From Thermoprotei archaeon (lineage in GTDB: Archaea; Thermoproteota; Thermoprotei_A; Sulfolobales; Acidilobaceae), in the NCBI GenBank assembly GCA_029335875.2, contig JARJMZ020000005.1, positions 1-46,210 on the forward strand: DNA of 46,210 nt, given 5' to 3'. The notes beneath the pieces were generated by a model. That model was not told the origin of the DNA. It saw only the letters and a list, made by a program, of their open reading frames with translations, and searched no databases. Below are positions 9,044-16,411 of the stretch, one piece after another (the first letter of the stretch is position 1; each line of letters opens with the position of its first letter). Both the position numbers and the translations under genes were made by a program.

Positions 9044-9520
9044 GTGCCCGTAGAGGTTAGGCTCGCCACGAGCGAAGATAAGAAGCCGGTAGCGGAGATG
9101 ATAGCGAGGCTTAAAGCCCTCAACGAAGAGCTAGACCCCCTATTCAAGACAGTGGAAAACCTGGAGGAGGTGGTGGAGAAGTACGTAGAGAAAACCCTTG
9201 AAGAAAGTAAAAACTGCTTCACGCTAGTAGCCTACGACACCGAGCACGGAGAGCTGGCGGGAGTTATAAGGATAGAGCTAGTAGACAGAATATTCTATAA
9301 GCCTAGGATCAAGGCGGTAATAACAGACATATATGTGAGACCCAAATACAGGAGGAAGAGGGTGGCAGCACTACTACTAGAAAAAGCAAAGGAAGAAGCT
9401 AAAAATAGGGGAGCCGGCATGATGACAGCAGTATACCCAGCCGGCAACCTAATAGCAGAACTCTTCTACGAAAACATGGGCTTTAAAACCCTACAACTAG
9501 AGAAGCACATACAGCTTTAA
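9044..9520 (+). CDS. GNAT-family N-acetyltransferase (second of tandem pair)
   Basis: This 158-aa GNAT protein starts at GTG 4 bp after its paralogue's stop, with AGGAGGTG ahead of it. It shares the order of motifs and a diagnostic early segment: ALNEELDPLF here against MFNEEFDPSM in the first copy. The acetyl-CoA loop is IYVRPKYRRKRVAALLLEKA and the end is NLIAELFYENMGFKTLQLEK. The pair probably arose by local duplication and then diverged considerably. Substrate is unknown. Codons become A-rich towards the 3' end. Confidence 0.88.
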   Translation: MPVEVRLATSEDKKPVAEMIARLKALNEELDPLFKTVENLEEVVEKYVEKTLEESKNCFTLVAYDTEHGELAGVIRIELVDRIFYKPRIKAVITDIYVRPKYRRKRVAALLLEKAKEEAKNRGAGMMTAVYPAGNLIAELFYENMGFKTLQLEKHIQL

Positions 9521-9566
9521 ACACGGAACACCAAACCCCCAAGTTTTTAATATTCCCCAGGGCTTT

Positions 9567-9926
9567 CTAGCCCCCTCTCCCCCAAACCCGTTGGAACACT
9601 AATCCCGCCAAAAACGATGTCAACCCCACAGCCAGAGGGTAGTATATTAGGGGAACCAGTATACCGGGGAAGCCTAAGAGCTCCCCCATAACATTAAAAC
9701 CTAAAACTCCAGCCCCCGAGGCGAGGTAAGCTATGAGGAAGCCTAGAAGCCCCGCTAATACGCCGGCTAGGACCCCCTTAGACCCCCTGAAGGCTACACC
9801 CACTATAGCCCCTGAGAGGAGGACGCCCACTGTAATGTTGAAAGGTGGGGTCAAAAGATAGAGCGAGCCTGCTAAGACAAAACTAGATAATAGTATTAAC
9901 GCTCCCTTTACGGGCTGAGAGCGCAT
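9567..9926 (-). CDS. Small integral membrane protein, about 4 helices
   Basis: The 119-aa protein has four hydrophobic segments: GALILLSSFVLAGSLYLL, ITVGVLLSGAIVGVAF, VLAGVLAGLLGFLIAYLA and ILVPLIYYPLAVGLTSFLAG. No catalytic motif is visible and I do not recognise a family; Gly-rich helices resemble small archaeal DUF membrane proteins. I prefer the ATG at 9926, which has GGTG seven bases upstream; an in-frame TTG at 9938 is the alternative. It is convergent with the acetyltransferases and divergent from the penicillin acylase gene. Confidence 0.6.
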   Translation of the reverse strand: MRSQPVKGALILLSSFVLAGSLYLLTPPFNITVGVLLSGAIVGVAFRGSKGVLAGVLAGLLGFLIAYLASGAGVLGFNVMGELLGFPGILVPLIYYPLAVGLTSFLAGLVFQRVWGRGG

Positions 9927-9938
9927 TACAGACACCAA

Positions 9939-10053
9939 TAGAGGGTTTCCTAGGCCTGAAACTAATATAATAGTGGGGCCTTGAAGGCCTCCCTGCTGAA
10001 ACTACCACAGTTATTTAGGAGCTCTCAAACTTTATTAGCACGGTGTTAGGGGT
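9939..10053. promoter_or_regulatory. Divergent intergenic region with short palindrome
   Basis: This 115-bp gap separates two divergent genes. It holds the 13-base palindrome GGCCTTGAAGGCC (9977-9989) and the AT-rich run TTATTTAGGAGC nearer the acylase gene. Promoters for both flanking genes must lie here; the boxes are not clear enough to assign. Confidence 0.35.
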
Positions 10054-12600
10054 TTGAGCTCTAGGTTGAAGATTTTAGCTGTCCCACTTATAGTTGTCAT
10101 AGTTATACTCATGCTTGTTGCTCCTTCGGTTCAACCTCTCGTAAGCCTGTTCCTAGACCCTTTCAATGGGGTTGCCGGTAGCGGGTTTGCAGGGCTTCCT
10201 TCCGGGGCTGTTAGGGCTCCAGGGGTGCCTGGTGAAGCTGTCATATACTGGGATAGTGATGGTGTGCCCCATATTTTCGCCTCTACTGATGAGGCTGGCG
10301 TTTACGCCTTAGGCTACGTTATGGCTTCTACAAGGCTGTTCCAGGCTGACCTCTTTAGGAGGATTCCACAGGGTAGGCTCTCGGAGCTTGTGGGCGGGGC
10401 TGGGTTTGAGAGTGACAGGCTTATGAGGACTCTGAACTTGGATGATGCTATAGCGGAGTCTTGGAAGCTTATGGTTGGGAGCGGCGATCCCGAGCTTTTG
10501 AGGCTCTCAGAGCTGGTAAAGTATTTCGTTAGGGGTTTCAACGATTACATATCAGGTTTGAAGTATAGGGAGCTGCCGCCGGAGTATAGGCTTCTAGGCT
10601 TGAAGCCCGAGCCTTGGAAGCCCGAGGATGTGATAGCTATACAGAAGCTCTTCACAATGATGCTAGCTTGGGATAGTGACGACCTAGTCCTTAACGAGCT
10701 CGTTAGAAAGTGGGGTCCGAGTATTTTACTAGACCTAGACATAGTTGATAGAACTCTAACAACACCCCAAGCCTACTGTGCTGAGGCTGTCAAGTGGGGC
10801 GAGGTTACAGGCTTAACCTCCTCAACCCAACTCTTAAAGCCGGCTATCACAGTTGGCGAGGCCACTTATGGGGCGAGCTCCTCTAAAGTCCTCAACTTCC
10901 TCTGGAAAGCTGAAGAGCCCCTAAGGCTCCACTCAAACCTCCAAGGCTCCAACAACTGGGTTGTCGGAGGAGCTTACACTGTTAGCGGGAAGCCTATAGT
11001 AGCCAACGACCCCCACCTAGCCCTCACAGCCCCCAGCCTCTGGATGCTAGTTCACATCTCAACCCCCAGTGTTAAAGCCGCCGGGGTTACAGTAGCCGGG
11101 GCCCCGGTAGTAGTTATTGGTAGGAATGAGAGGATCGCCTGGGGTTTCACTAATGTCATGGGGGATTTCACGGACTTCTACTATTACAAGTGGAACGGCA
11201 CAATGTACTATTACAAGGGTCAGTGGCTTAACGCGAAAGTGAGGGTTGAAGTTATAAACGTGTGGAACCCTCAAACTAGGAAAATGGAGGCTAGGGAGCT
11301 TAGAGTCCTCGAAACAGTACATGGGCCTGTAATAGAGGAGGGTGGCGAGCGTTATGCTGTAGCCTTCACGGGGGCGGGGCCGAGCCTGGACCTAGTGTTT
11401 GTATGGGAGCTTAACAAAGCCTCGAGCGCCGCCGACGCTCTAAGGGCTCAGAAGTATTTCACAGCCCCAATCCAAAACCTTGTAGTAGCGGATGCTGACG
11501 GTAACATAGCGTATTCCCCTGTGGGAGCCTACCCTCTAAGGGTTAACACCCCCACTTTCAACATTGAAGGCTTTAAGGTCGAGAATAGGGGCTTCCTACC
11601 ATATAACGGTAGTAGGGGTGAGGGGGAGTGGGCTGGCTTCATAGCATACAGCGATCTCCCCATAGCCTTCAACCCCCCCAGGCCCTTCATAGTAACAGCT
11701 AACTCTAAACCCTTCGACGGGGAGTGCGGGAAGCACATAGGCTGGAACTGGGCTGACAGGTTCAGGCAGGATAGGATCCTCGAGCTGCTGGGGGGGAGGT
11801 TGAAGGCTAAGGGCAGGCTCAGCATAGAAGATGTCATGACAGTCCAGACGGATACGAGCAAAGACCTAAGTCTGGAGACATACATAAGCATGTTATTAAA
11901 GCTCGCTAAAGAGGCTGGAGGAGAGCTTGGAGACATAGTTAGGGGCCTCGAAGACTGGATATCCCAGGGGGCCCCGGCGAGCCCTGACAGGTGGGAGCCG
12001 AGCATAGCCCTAGCCTGGGCTTTGAATTTCCACAGGAGCCTCTGGGCTAAACTATACGGCAGCGAGTCCCGGGCAGGCTTCTTCAGGCTCGAGCTCGCCG
12101 AGAAGCTCCTCAAAGAATATCTTGCCGGCAGCGTTAAGGCCGAGAAATACATTGCCAGGGGCGAGGCTGAGCCTCTGGCTATAAATAGTTTGAAGGAAGC
12201 CCTAGAGCTCCTAAAACAATACTATGGAACAGGAGACTATAAAACATGGAAATACGGGAAACTCCACTACTACAGCCCAGAACACCCAATACTTAAAACA
12301 TTCAACTACGAGAAGAAAGAGGCTGGAGGAGGACCCTACAGCGTAAACCCAGCATCACCCGCAACACTGGATCCCAAAACAGGAGCCCCAGTAAAAAGCG
12401 GGGCGAGCATAAGGCTAGCAAGCGACCTATCAACAAAAACAATACACGCAGCACTACCAGGAGGAACCCACGGAAACCCACACTCCCCACACTACCAAAA
12501 CCAGTACAAACAATACTGGACAACAGGACAATACAAGGAGATAAACATAGGAGAGAAACCAGGAGACACGCTAAACACTCTAATAATTAAAGGAGACTAG
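10054..12600 (+). CDS. Penicillin acylase/amidase family hydrolase (peptidase S45, Ntn hydrolase), membrane-anchored or secreted
   Basis: The 848-aa precursor belongs to the S45 N-terminal-nucleophile amidases, which cleave themselves into alpha and beta chains. An N-terminal hydrophobic segment (residues 5-25) is a signal or anchor. The alpha-chain region shows DSDGVPHIFA (67-76) and GYVMASTRLFQADLFRR (87-103). The autocleavage site and nucleophile is Ser299 in QGSNNWVVGG, followed by ANDPHLAL. The C-terminal SIRLASDLS and PGGTHGNPHSPHYQNQ segments are also family-typical. Homologues hydrolyse amide bonds of acyl side chains, for example penicillins or acyl-homoserine lactones; the natural archaeal substrate is unknown. 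The start is TTG. Codon choice shifts sharply to A-ending codons over the last 400 bp. Confidence 0.92.
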   Translation: MSSRLKILAVPLIVVIVILMLVAPSVQPLVSLFLDPFNGVAGSGFAGLPSGAVRAPGVPGEAVIYWDSDGVPHIFASTDEAGVYALGYVMASTRLFQADLFRRIPQGRLSELVGGAGFESDRLMRTLNLDDAIAESWKLMVGSGDPELLRLSELVKYFVRGFNDYISGLKYRELPPEYRLLGLKPEPWKPEDVIAIQKLFTMMLAWDSDDLVLNELVRKWGPSILLDLDIVDRTLTTPQAYCAEAVKWGEVTGLTSSTQLLKPAITVGEATYGASSSKVLNFLWKAEEPLRLHSNLQGSNNWVVGGAYTVSGKPIVANDPHLALTAPSLWMLVHISTPSVKAAGVTVAGAPVVVIGRNERIAWGFTNVMGDFTDFYYYKWNGTMYYYKGQWLNAKVRVEVINVWNPQTRKMEARELRVLETVHGPVIEEGGERYAVAFTGAGPSLDLVFVWELNKASSAADALRAQKYFTAPIQNLVVADADGNIAYSPVGAYPLRVNTPTFNIEGFKVENRGFLPYNGSRGEGEWAGFIAYSDLPIAFNPPRPFIVTANSKPFDGECGKHIGWNWADRFRQDRILELLGGRLKAKGRLSIEDVMTVQTDTSKDLSLETYISMLLKLAKEAGGELGDIVRGLEDWISQGAPASPDRWEPSIALAWALNFHRSLWAKLYGSESRAGFFRLELAEKLLKEYLAGSVKAEKYIARGEAEPLAINSLKEALELLKQYYGTGDYKTWKYGKLHYYSPEHPILKTFNYEKKEAGGGPYSVNPASPATLDPKTGAPVKSGASIRLASDLSTKTIHAALPGGTHGNPHSPHYQNQYKQYWTTGQYKEINIGEKPGDTLNTLIIKGD

Positions 12601-12710
12601 GTAATAAATAAAAGGTTAAATAAGGGTAACTAAAGAAAAACCCAGACAAGTAAATTGAAAAACAAACCTTCCAGACAACACTAACAAAATGGACAGGGGC
12701 TGAGAGAAAA

Positions 12711-13154
12711 GTGAAAGCCAAAAGAGGAATAAGCCCAATAATAGCCACAGTAATACTAATAGCAGTAACAATAGCAATAGGAATAGCAATAGCAGGATGG
12801 CTAATGGGACTATGGGGAGGCATGGGAGGAGCCGAATCACTAAAACTATACCCTAATGCCACCCTAGAAGTCGCCAGTTCAGGTACTAAACTGAATTTAA
12901 CAGTGAAGAATGAGGGGTCAAAAGACGCTAAAATAATAGAGGTTAGAATCGATGGTCTAGGCAAGGCTACCAGCTGTTCCAATGGCGCTAGTAATAATCT
13001 TCCCGTCACCGCTAAAGTTGGTTATATGATAACATTATCCTGCGATTTCCAGCAGCAACCCGTTCCAGGCGCCACCTACACTGTTAGGGTTATGACTGAG
13101 GCCGGCAACACTTATTTGACGCAGGTTACTGCCGCTGCTGCCGCTGCAGGCTAG
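12711..13154 (+). CDS. Archaeal type IV pilin with class III signal peptide
   Basis: The 147-aa protein has a short basic leader ending KAKRG, then ISPIIATVILIAVTIAIGIA, the typical archaeal pilin N-terminal helix cleaved by a prepilin peptidase after Gly. The rest is an extracellular beta-rich domain with two cysteines (TSCSN, TLSCDF) that may pair, and an unusual AAAAAA tail. It starts at GTG 110 bp after the acylase stop. The pilus ATPase and membrane platform that would assemble it lie about 5.5 kb downstream on the minus strand, so it is an orphan pilin in context. Pilin subunit or pilin-like adhesin cannot be separated here. Confidence 0.85.
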   Translation: MKAKRGISPIIATVILIAVTIAIGIAIAGWLMGLWGGMGGAESLKLYPNATLEVASSGTKLNLTVKNEGSKDAKIIEVRIDGLGKATSCSNGASNNLPVTAKVGYMITLSCDFQQQPVPGATYTVRVMTEAGNTYLTQVTAAAAAAG

Positions 13155-13160
13155 CTGGGT

Positions 13161-13190
13161 TAGCTTTTTATTCCCATTTTTTCTTTTTGC
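13161..13190 (+). terminator. Oligo-T terminator of the pilin gene
   Basis: Three T runs (five, six and five) follow the pilin stop at once, typical of archaeal termination. The tract overlaps the last codons of the convergent membrane-protein gene, where it encodes lysines. Confidence 0.55.
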
Positions 13191-14241
13191 TTTCTATTAT
13201 TGCTGTTATTATTATTGCTGTTGTTATTATTATTGTTATTATTGTGGCTTGTTTTATTTTGAGTAGTGATAGTGCTCCTGTTATTGTTGCTCCCGCTGTT
13301 GTTGTTATAGCTGCCGCTGTCATTATTTTGTTTATTGTTTTTGGTTTGTTTTCCAGCGTTTCCACTGTTACTGTTAGGCTTGTGTATGTTATTGTTAGGG
13401 CTATTAGGGGTAGTTTTGCTAGCGTGTTTTCCACCGCTAGTGTTATGGTTAGTGTTGCTAGTACTAGTATTGCTGATATTCTGGGTTTTATTGTCTTGTT
13501 TGCTAGTATTGTTGCTGTTAGGGCTCCTGCTGAGTATGCTGCTAGGCAGTTCAGTATTCCATGCTCTGGGACTGCTTTGACTAGTACTGTTATCTTTAGG
13601 GCTCCCAGGGCTCCTAGGAGTAGTGTTAGTTTTAGGGTTTCAAGTTCCCATTGCTTGTATGTTTCCGGGTTTCTCTTAAAGGCTATTATGTCTGATAGTA
13701 TTTCCAGGTTTTTCAGTGTCAGGCTCGGTACTAGCTGTTTCCGGATTTTTAGTGTCGAAGCTAGGGTTATTGTTGAGAAACCTATTGTTAGGGGCGTCGT
13801 CAAGTCTATTTTTAGGGTCGACCACACTATTATAAGTAGTAGTGTGAGGGCTGAAGTCACACTAGCTATACCCACTAAGGCCCTCCTCCACTCCCCATAG
13901 TCCACATCGTATAGTATTGTTGAGAATGCTGTGGCTGAGGCCAGACCGTAGGCTGCAGAGGCTGAAATATAGGATAGGAGAGCCCCCAACGGCCCCTCTA
14001 ACAAAACCTTAGGGGCTAGGGAGGCGAGAGAGAAAACCACGGCCAGCGTGAGGGCCAGCCTCCTAGACTCGAAAGCTTGAGACTTGAGGAGGAATATTCT
14101 AGAGAGGCCGGCTACACTCACGCCGAAGGCTCCCAAGGCTGCAGCGTAAACCCCCTCCTTCAACCCCCCGGTTAAAGTTGAAGCTAGCAACGCCTCATAG
14201 TAGGCCCATGTGGCTGCTATCCCTGAGACTCCAATTATCAT
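13168..14241 (-). CDS. Polytopic membrane protein of unknown function, 357 aa
   Basis: The protein has roughly ten to eleven hydrophobic segments and a charged cytoplasmic stretch near the middle (residues about 165-200, AFKRNPETYKQWELE). It ends in a basic tail (ESKKKKWE). No transporter signature is recognised. Its 3' 430 bp use almost only A- and C-ending Ile/Thr/Ala codons. The opposite strand is therefore full of GTT/ATT and shows a 237-aa hydrophobic antisense frame, which I regard as a shadow because the minus frame is longer and carries a plausible loop/helix pattern. It is convergent with the pilin gene. Confidence 0.65.
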   Translation of the reverse strand: MIIGVSGIAATWAYYEALLASTLTGGLKEGVYAAALGAFGVSVAGLSRIFLLKSQAFESRRLALTLAVVFSLASLAPKVLLEGPLGALLSYISASAAYGLASATAFSTILYDVDYGEWRRALVGIASVTSALTLLLIIVWSTLKIDLTTPLTIGFSTITLASTLKIRKQLVPSLTLKNLEILSDIIAFKRNPETYKQWELETLKLTLLLGALGALKITVLVKAVPEHGILNCLAAYSAGALTATILANKTIKPRISAILVLATLTITLAVENTLAKLPLIALTITYTSLTVTVETLENKPKTINKIMTAAAITTTAGATITGALSLLKIKQATIITIIITTAIIITAIIESKKKKWE

Positions 14242-14305
14242 TAGGGCTTTAAACGTCCCGGCCCCCGTGGATGGGTTTAATTCCCGCTCTTATAGGAGGT
14301 TTAAG

Positions 14306-14689
14306 TTATATTTCTTCGTGTAACGCCACGTATTTAGCTCTACATTTCCTCACTTTGTTGAGTTTCGCGTAGAGCTTAGCTATCCTGGTGCTCTGGCCTG
14401 CAGCTATTATTATCTGGTTACATCTCGCCTCCTTATGGTCGTGCAGGTGTGTTATGTTTATATCTTTAAACTCCATTAGCACTTCACTTATACTAGTCTC
14501 TTCGGAGCATATTAGGACTATGAGGGCCGAGCATTCATGGCTTACTAGGTAGTGCGCATGCTCCACTATCATACTCCTTAGGGCAGCCTCTACGAGGCTG
14601 CTCCTATCCATGTCCAGTATTTTTGTGAGCTCGTCTAGCCTATCGGCCAGATCTCTGCTTATGCTGACTCCAAACCTTCTCTTAGCCAA
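14306..14689 (-). CDS. NikR-like ribbon-helix-helix metal-responsive regulator
   Basis: The 127-aa protein has an N-terminal ribbon-helix-helix DNA-binding domain (RRFGVSISRDLADRLDEL, then SSLVEAALRSMI). Its C-terminal ACT-like domain resembles that of NikR, including a His/Cys cluster H81-L-H83-D-H85 and C90 followed by NQIIIAAG. In NikR an HxH and a nearby Cys bind nickel; the spacing here differs by one residue and the first family His is not obvious, so the metal is uncertain. It starts at TTG overlapping by 8 bp the 3' end of the metal ABC permease gene, so it probably regulates this transporter and itself. Confidence 0.75.
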   Translation of the reverse strand: MAKRRFGVSISRDLADRLDELTKILDMDRSSLVEAALRSMIVEHAHYLVSHECSALIVLICSEETSISEVLMEFKDINITHLHDHKEARCNQIIIAAGQSTRIAKLYAKLNKVRKCRAKYVALHEEI

Positions 14690-15551
14690 CTCTAAACACC
14701 TTAAGCGAGGCGTAGAGTACTACCAAGGTAAACCCGATTACGCCTGAGGGTGTTATATTTAGGGCTAGCCCGCCTATCAACCCTAAGGCTGAAGCTGCTA
14801 GAGCTACAGCTATAGAGGCTAATAGGGTCTCAATACTCCCACGGGAAAATAGTGATGCTATAGCTCCCGGTAATAGTATGAGCACGCTCGCCACTAAAAA
14901 GCCTACTATACCGAGCATTACCACAGTTGTCAGGGCTATTAGCGTGTAGAGGGTGTAATCGTAAACTTCAACTTTTAACCCATCAACCGCGGCGAGCTCC
15001 CTACTCAACCCTATATAGAAAACCTCTCTGGCTATAGAGAGGGATATGAGGAAGACGGTTAAACCCAGGGCTAAACCTATAGCCCCCTCACTCAAACCCA
15101 CTAGCAGGGGGTCCCCTAATATGAGGGACGAGACGCTCGCAGCTCCCAAACGCTTTTGAGCCTCATACAGTACGATCGCTGAGGATGAAGCCGTGAACGA
15201 TGCTAGGAGAGAAGCCGCTACATCCCCACCAACACCCCTACCTATAGCATACCCGGCAGCTAGAAGGAGCGCTAAGGTGACTAAGGCAGCTATGAGACCC
15301 TGACCTCCCCCGAGCCATAGAGAAACTAGGAAAGCCGTGGGGACAGCTAGGAGGGCCGAATGCGGGGTAACGTGGGCTAGGAAGTAGAGGCCTCTAGCAG
15401 CTACTAGGGCGCTCACAGAGCCGAAAGCTAGCGCTGACCCTATTAAAGCCAGGACGCTGCCATAGCCGAGGAACCAGTAGGCTTTAGGGGTTATTATCAT
15501 CAGAGCTGTTGAGGCTACAGTTAAAATTAAAATGTAATACCTAGTGGCCAT
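14682..15551 (-). CDS. Metal ABC transporter permease (ABC-3/ZnuB family)
   Basis: The 289-aa protein has eight to nine membrane helices and the ABC-3 family features: an early FGSVSALVAARGLYFLAHVTPH segment region, SREVFYIGLSRELAAVDGLKVE-like coupling loop around residues 188-210, and LLPGAIASLFS near residue 235. It forms the transmembrane channel for a divalent metal (Zn, Mn or Ni/Co-type). Its 5' end overlaps the ATPase gene by 11 bp and its 3' end overlaps the regulator, giving one ATPase-permease-regulator operon. Confidence 0.88.
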   Translation of the reverse strand: MATRYYILILTVASTALMIITPKAYWFLGYGSVLALIGSALAFGSVSALVAARGLYFLAHVTPHSALLAVPTAFLVSLWLGGGQGLIAALVTLALLLAAGYAIGRGVGGDVAASLLASFTASSSAIVLYEAQKRLGAASVSSLILGDPLLVGLSEGAIGLALGLTVFLISLSIAREVFYIGLSRELAAVDGLKVEVYDYTLYTLIALTTVVMLGIVGFLVASVLILLPGAIASLFSRGSIETLLASIAVALAASALGLIGGLALNITPSGVIGFTLVVLYASLKVFRVG

Positions 15552-16308
15552 GCTCCGCCACCCAACGCGGGTATAAGGCTTGGGGGGTATAAGCTCTCAA
15601 TACACTGTCAGCGTCTCCCATAGCTATAAGCCTCCTATTCAACAGGATGACTAATTTAGTATACTCAAGCAGAGGGTGGGGGTCGTGGCTTGAAACAACT
15701 ATGAGCTTCTCCCTAGCTAGGCTTGCTAGGATCTCAGCCAGGGAGACCCTACCTTCAGGGTCTACAGAGGCTAAGGGCTCATCTAAGAGGATCGCAGAGG
15801 CCCCTCCTATTAGTGTCCTAGCTAGGATAGCCCTTTGATAGCTTCCACCGCTAAGCTCGCTAAGCCTCACCCCCCAGAGGCTTTTTGGGAGCCCAACAGT
15901 GTTTAGGCACTTCTCCACTACATCCCTAACCTTTAAGGGTCTAAGCCTTGGCCATTTGAGAGTTTTTATAGAGGCCGCCGTCTCAACATACTCCCACACT
16001 GTCAGGGTAGACCACTTAGGGGGCTCATTAGATTGGGGCATGTAAGCTACGAACCGCCCCGTAACTCCAGGATTACCTGTAACTTCAACACCATTAATAT
16101 AAACCCTTCCAAGTGAGGGTCTAATAATGCCGGCTATAACCTTAAACAACGTAGACTTCCCAGCACCATTGGGGCCGAGCACTTGAACAATCCCAGGACC
16201 CCCGAGCTCCAGGCTAACATCTTCTAAGGCCTTAACCGGGCCATAGTATACGTGCACGCTTTCAACCCTAACATTTATAGTGTTAGCATGTTGCCGTACA
16301 CTACTCAT
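15541..16308 (-). CDS. Metal ABC transporter ATP-binding protein (ZnuC family)
   Basis: The 255-aa ATPase has Walker A GPNGAGKST (45-53), Q-loop YMPQSNEPP, signature LSGGSYQR, Walker B AILLDEPLASVD and switch SSHD. It powers the ABC-3 permease encoded downstream. It starts at ATG with an AGGGGAGG ribosome site. The site sits in a small hairpin at 16311-16325. The binding protein is transcribed divergently from the same intergenic region, the usual organisation of a metal-regulated uptake locus. Confidence 0.92.
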   Translation of the reverse strand: MSSVRQHANTINVRVESVHVYYGPVKALEDVSLELGGPGIVQVLGPNGAGKSTLFKVIAGIIRPSLGRVYINGVEVTGNPGVTGRFVAYMPQSNEPPKWSTLTVWEYVETAASIKTLKWPRLRPLKVRDVVEKCLNTVGLPKSLWGVRLSELSGGSYQRAILARTLIGGASAILLDEPLASVDPEGRVSLAEILASLAREKLIVVSSHDPHPLLEYTKLVILLNRRLIAMGDADSVLRAYTPQALYPRWVAEHGH

Positions 16309-16310
16309 AG

Positions 16311-16325
16311 AGGGGCGCCTCCCCT
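16311..16325 (-). promoter_or_regulatory. Small hairpin overlapping the ribosome-binding site of the metal ATPase gene
   Basis: On the minus strand the sequence AGGGG-AGGCG-CCCCT precedes CTATG. The 5-bp G/C stem would hold most of the Shine-Dalgarno AGGGGAGG. It is short, and whether it matters at high growth temperature is unclear. Confidence 0.35.
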
Positions 16326-16370
16326 AATGTGTTTGACTGCTTAAGCCTAATATAAGCTTGTATAGATTAA

Positions 16371-16404
16371 ACTATTTAAGTGCACGCTTTACATAGAATT
16401 CTAT
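16371..16404. promoter_or_regulatory. TATA box and operator-like palindrome between the divergent metal-uptake genes
   Basis: ACTATTTAAG (16371-16380) is a good TATA box for the binding-protein gene. The perfect 12-bp palindrome ATAGAATTCTAT (16393-16404) lies where its transcription should start. A dyad at the start site is a natural repressor site, and the locus encodes a ribbon-helix-helix regulator. The link is inference. Confidence 0.45.
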
Positions 16405-16411
16405 TAGTGAT

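Noticed and set aside
11529..12152. 207-aa minus-strand frame inside the penicillin acylase gene
   Set aside because: It is a shadow of a certain gene, and its Ser/Leu/Pro-rich composition is typical of antisense frames.
12587..13009. 140-aa and 74-aa minus-strand frames over the pilin
   Set aside because: The pilin's class III signal peptide is unmistakable, and these frames are antisense to it.
13187..13900. 237-aa hydrophobic frame on the plus strand
   Set aside because: It is antisense to the longer membrane-protein gene. Its hydrophobicity comes from GTT/ATT runs created by that gene's A/C-ending codons.
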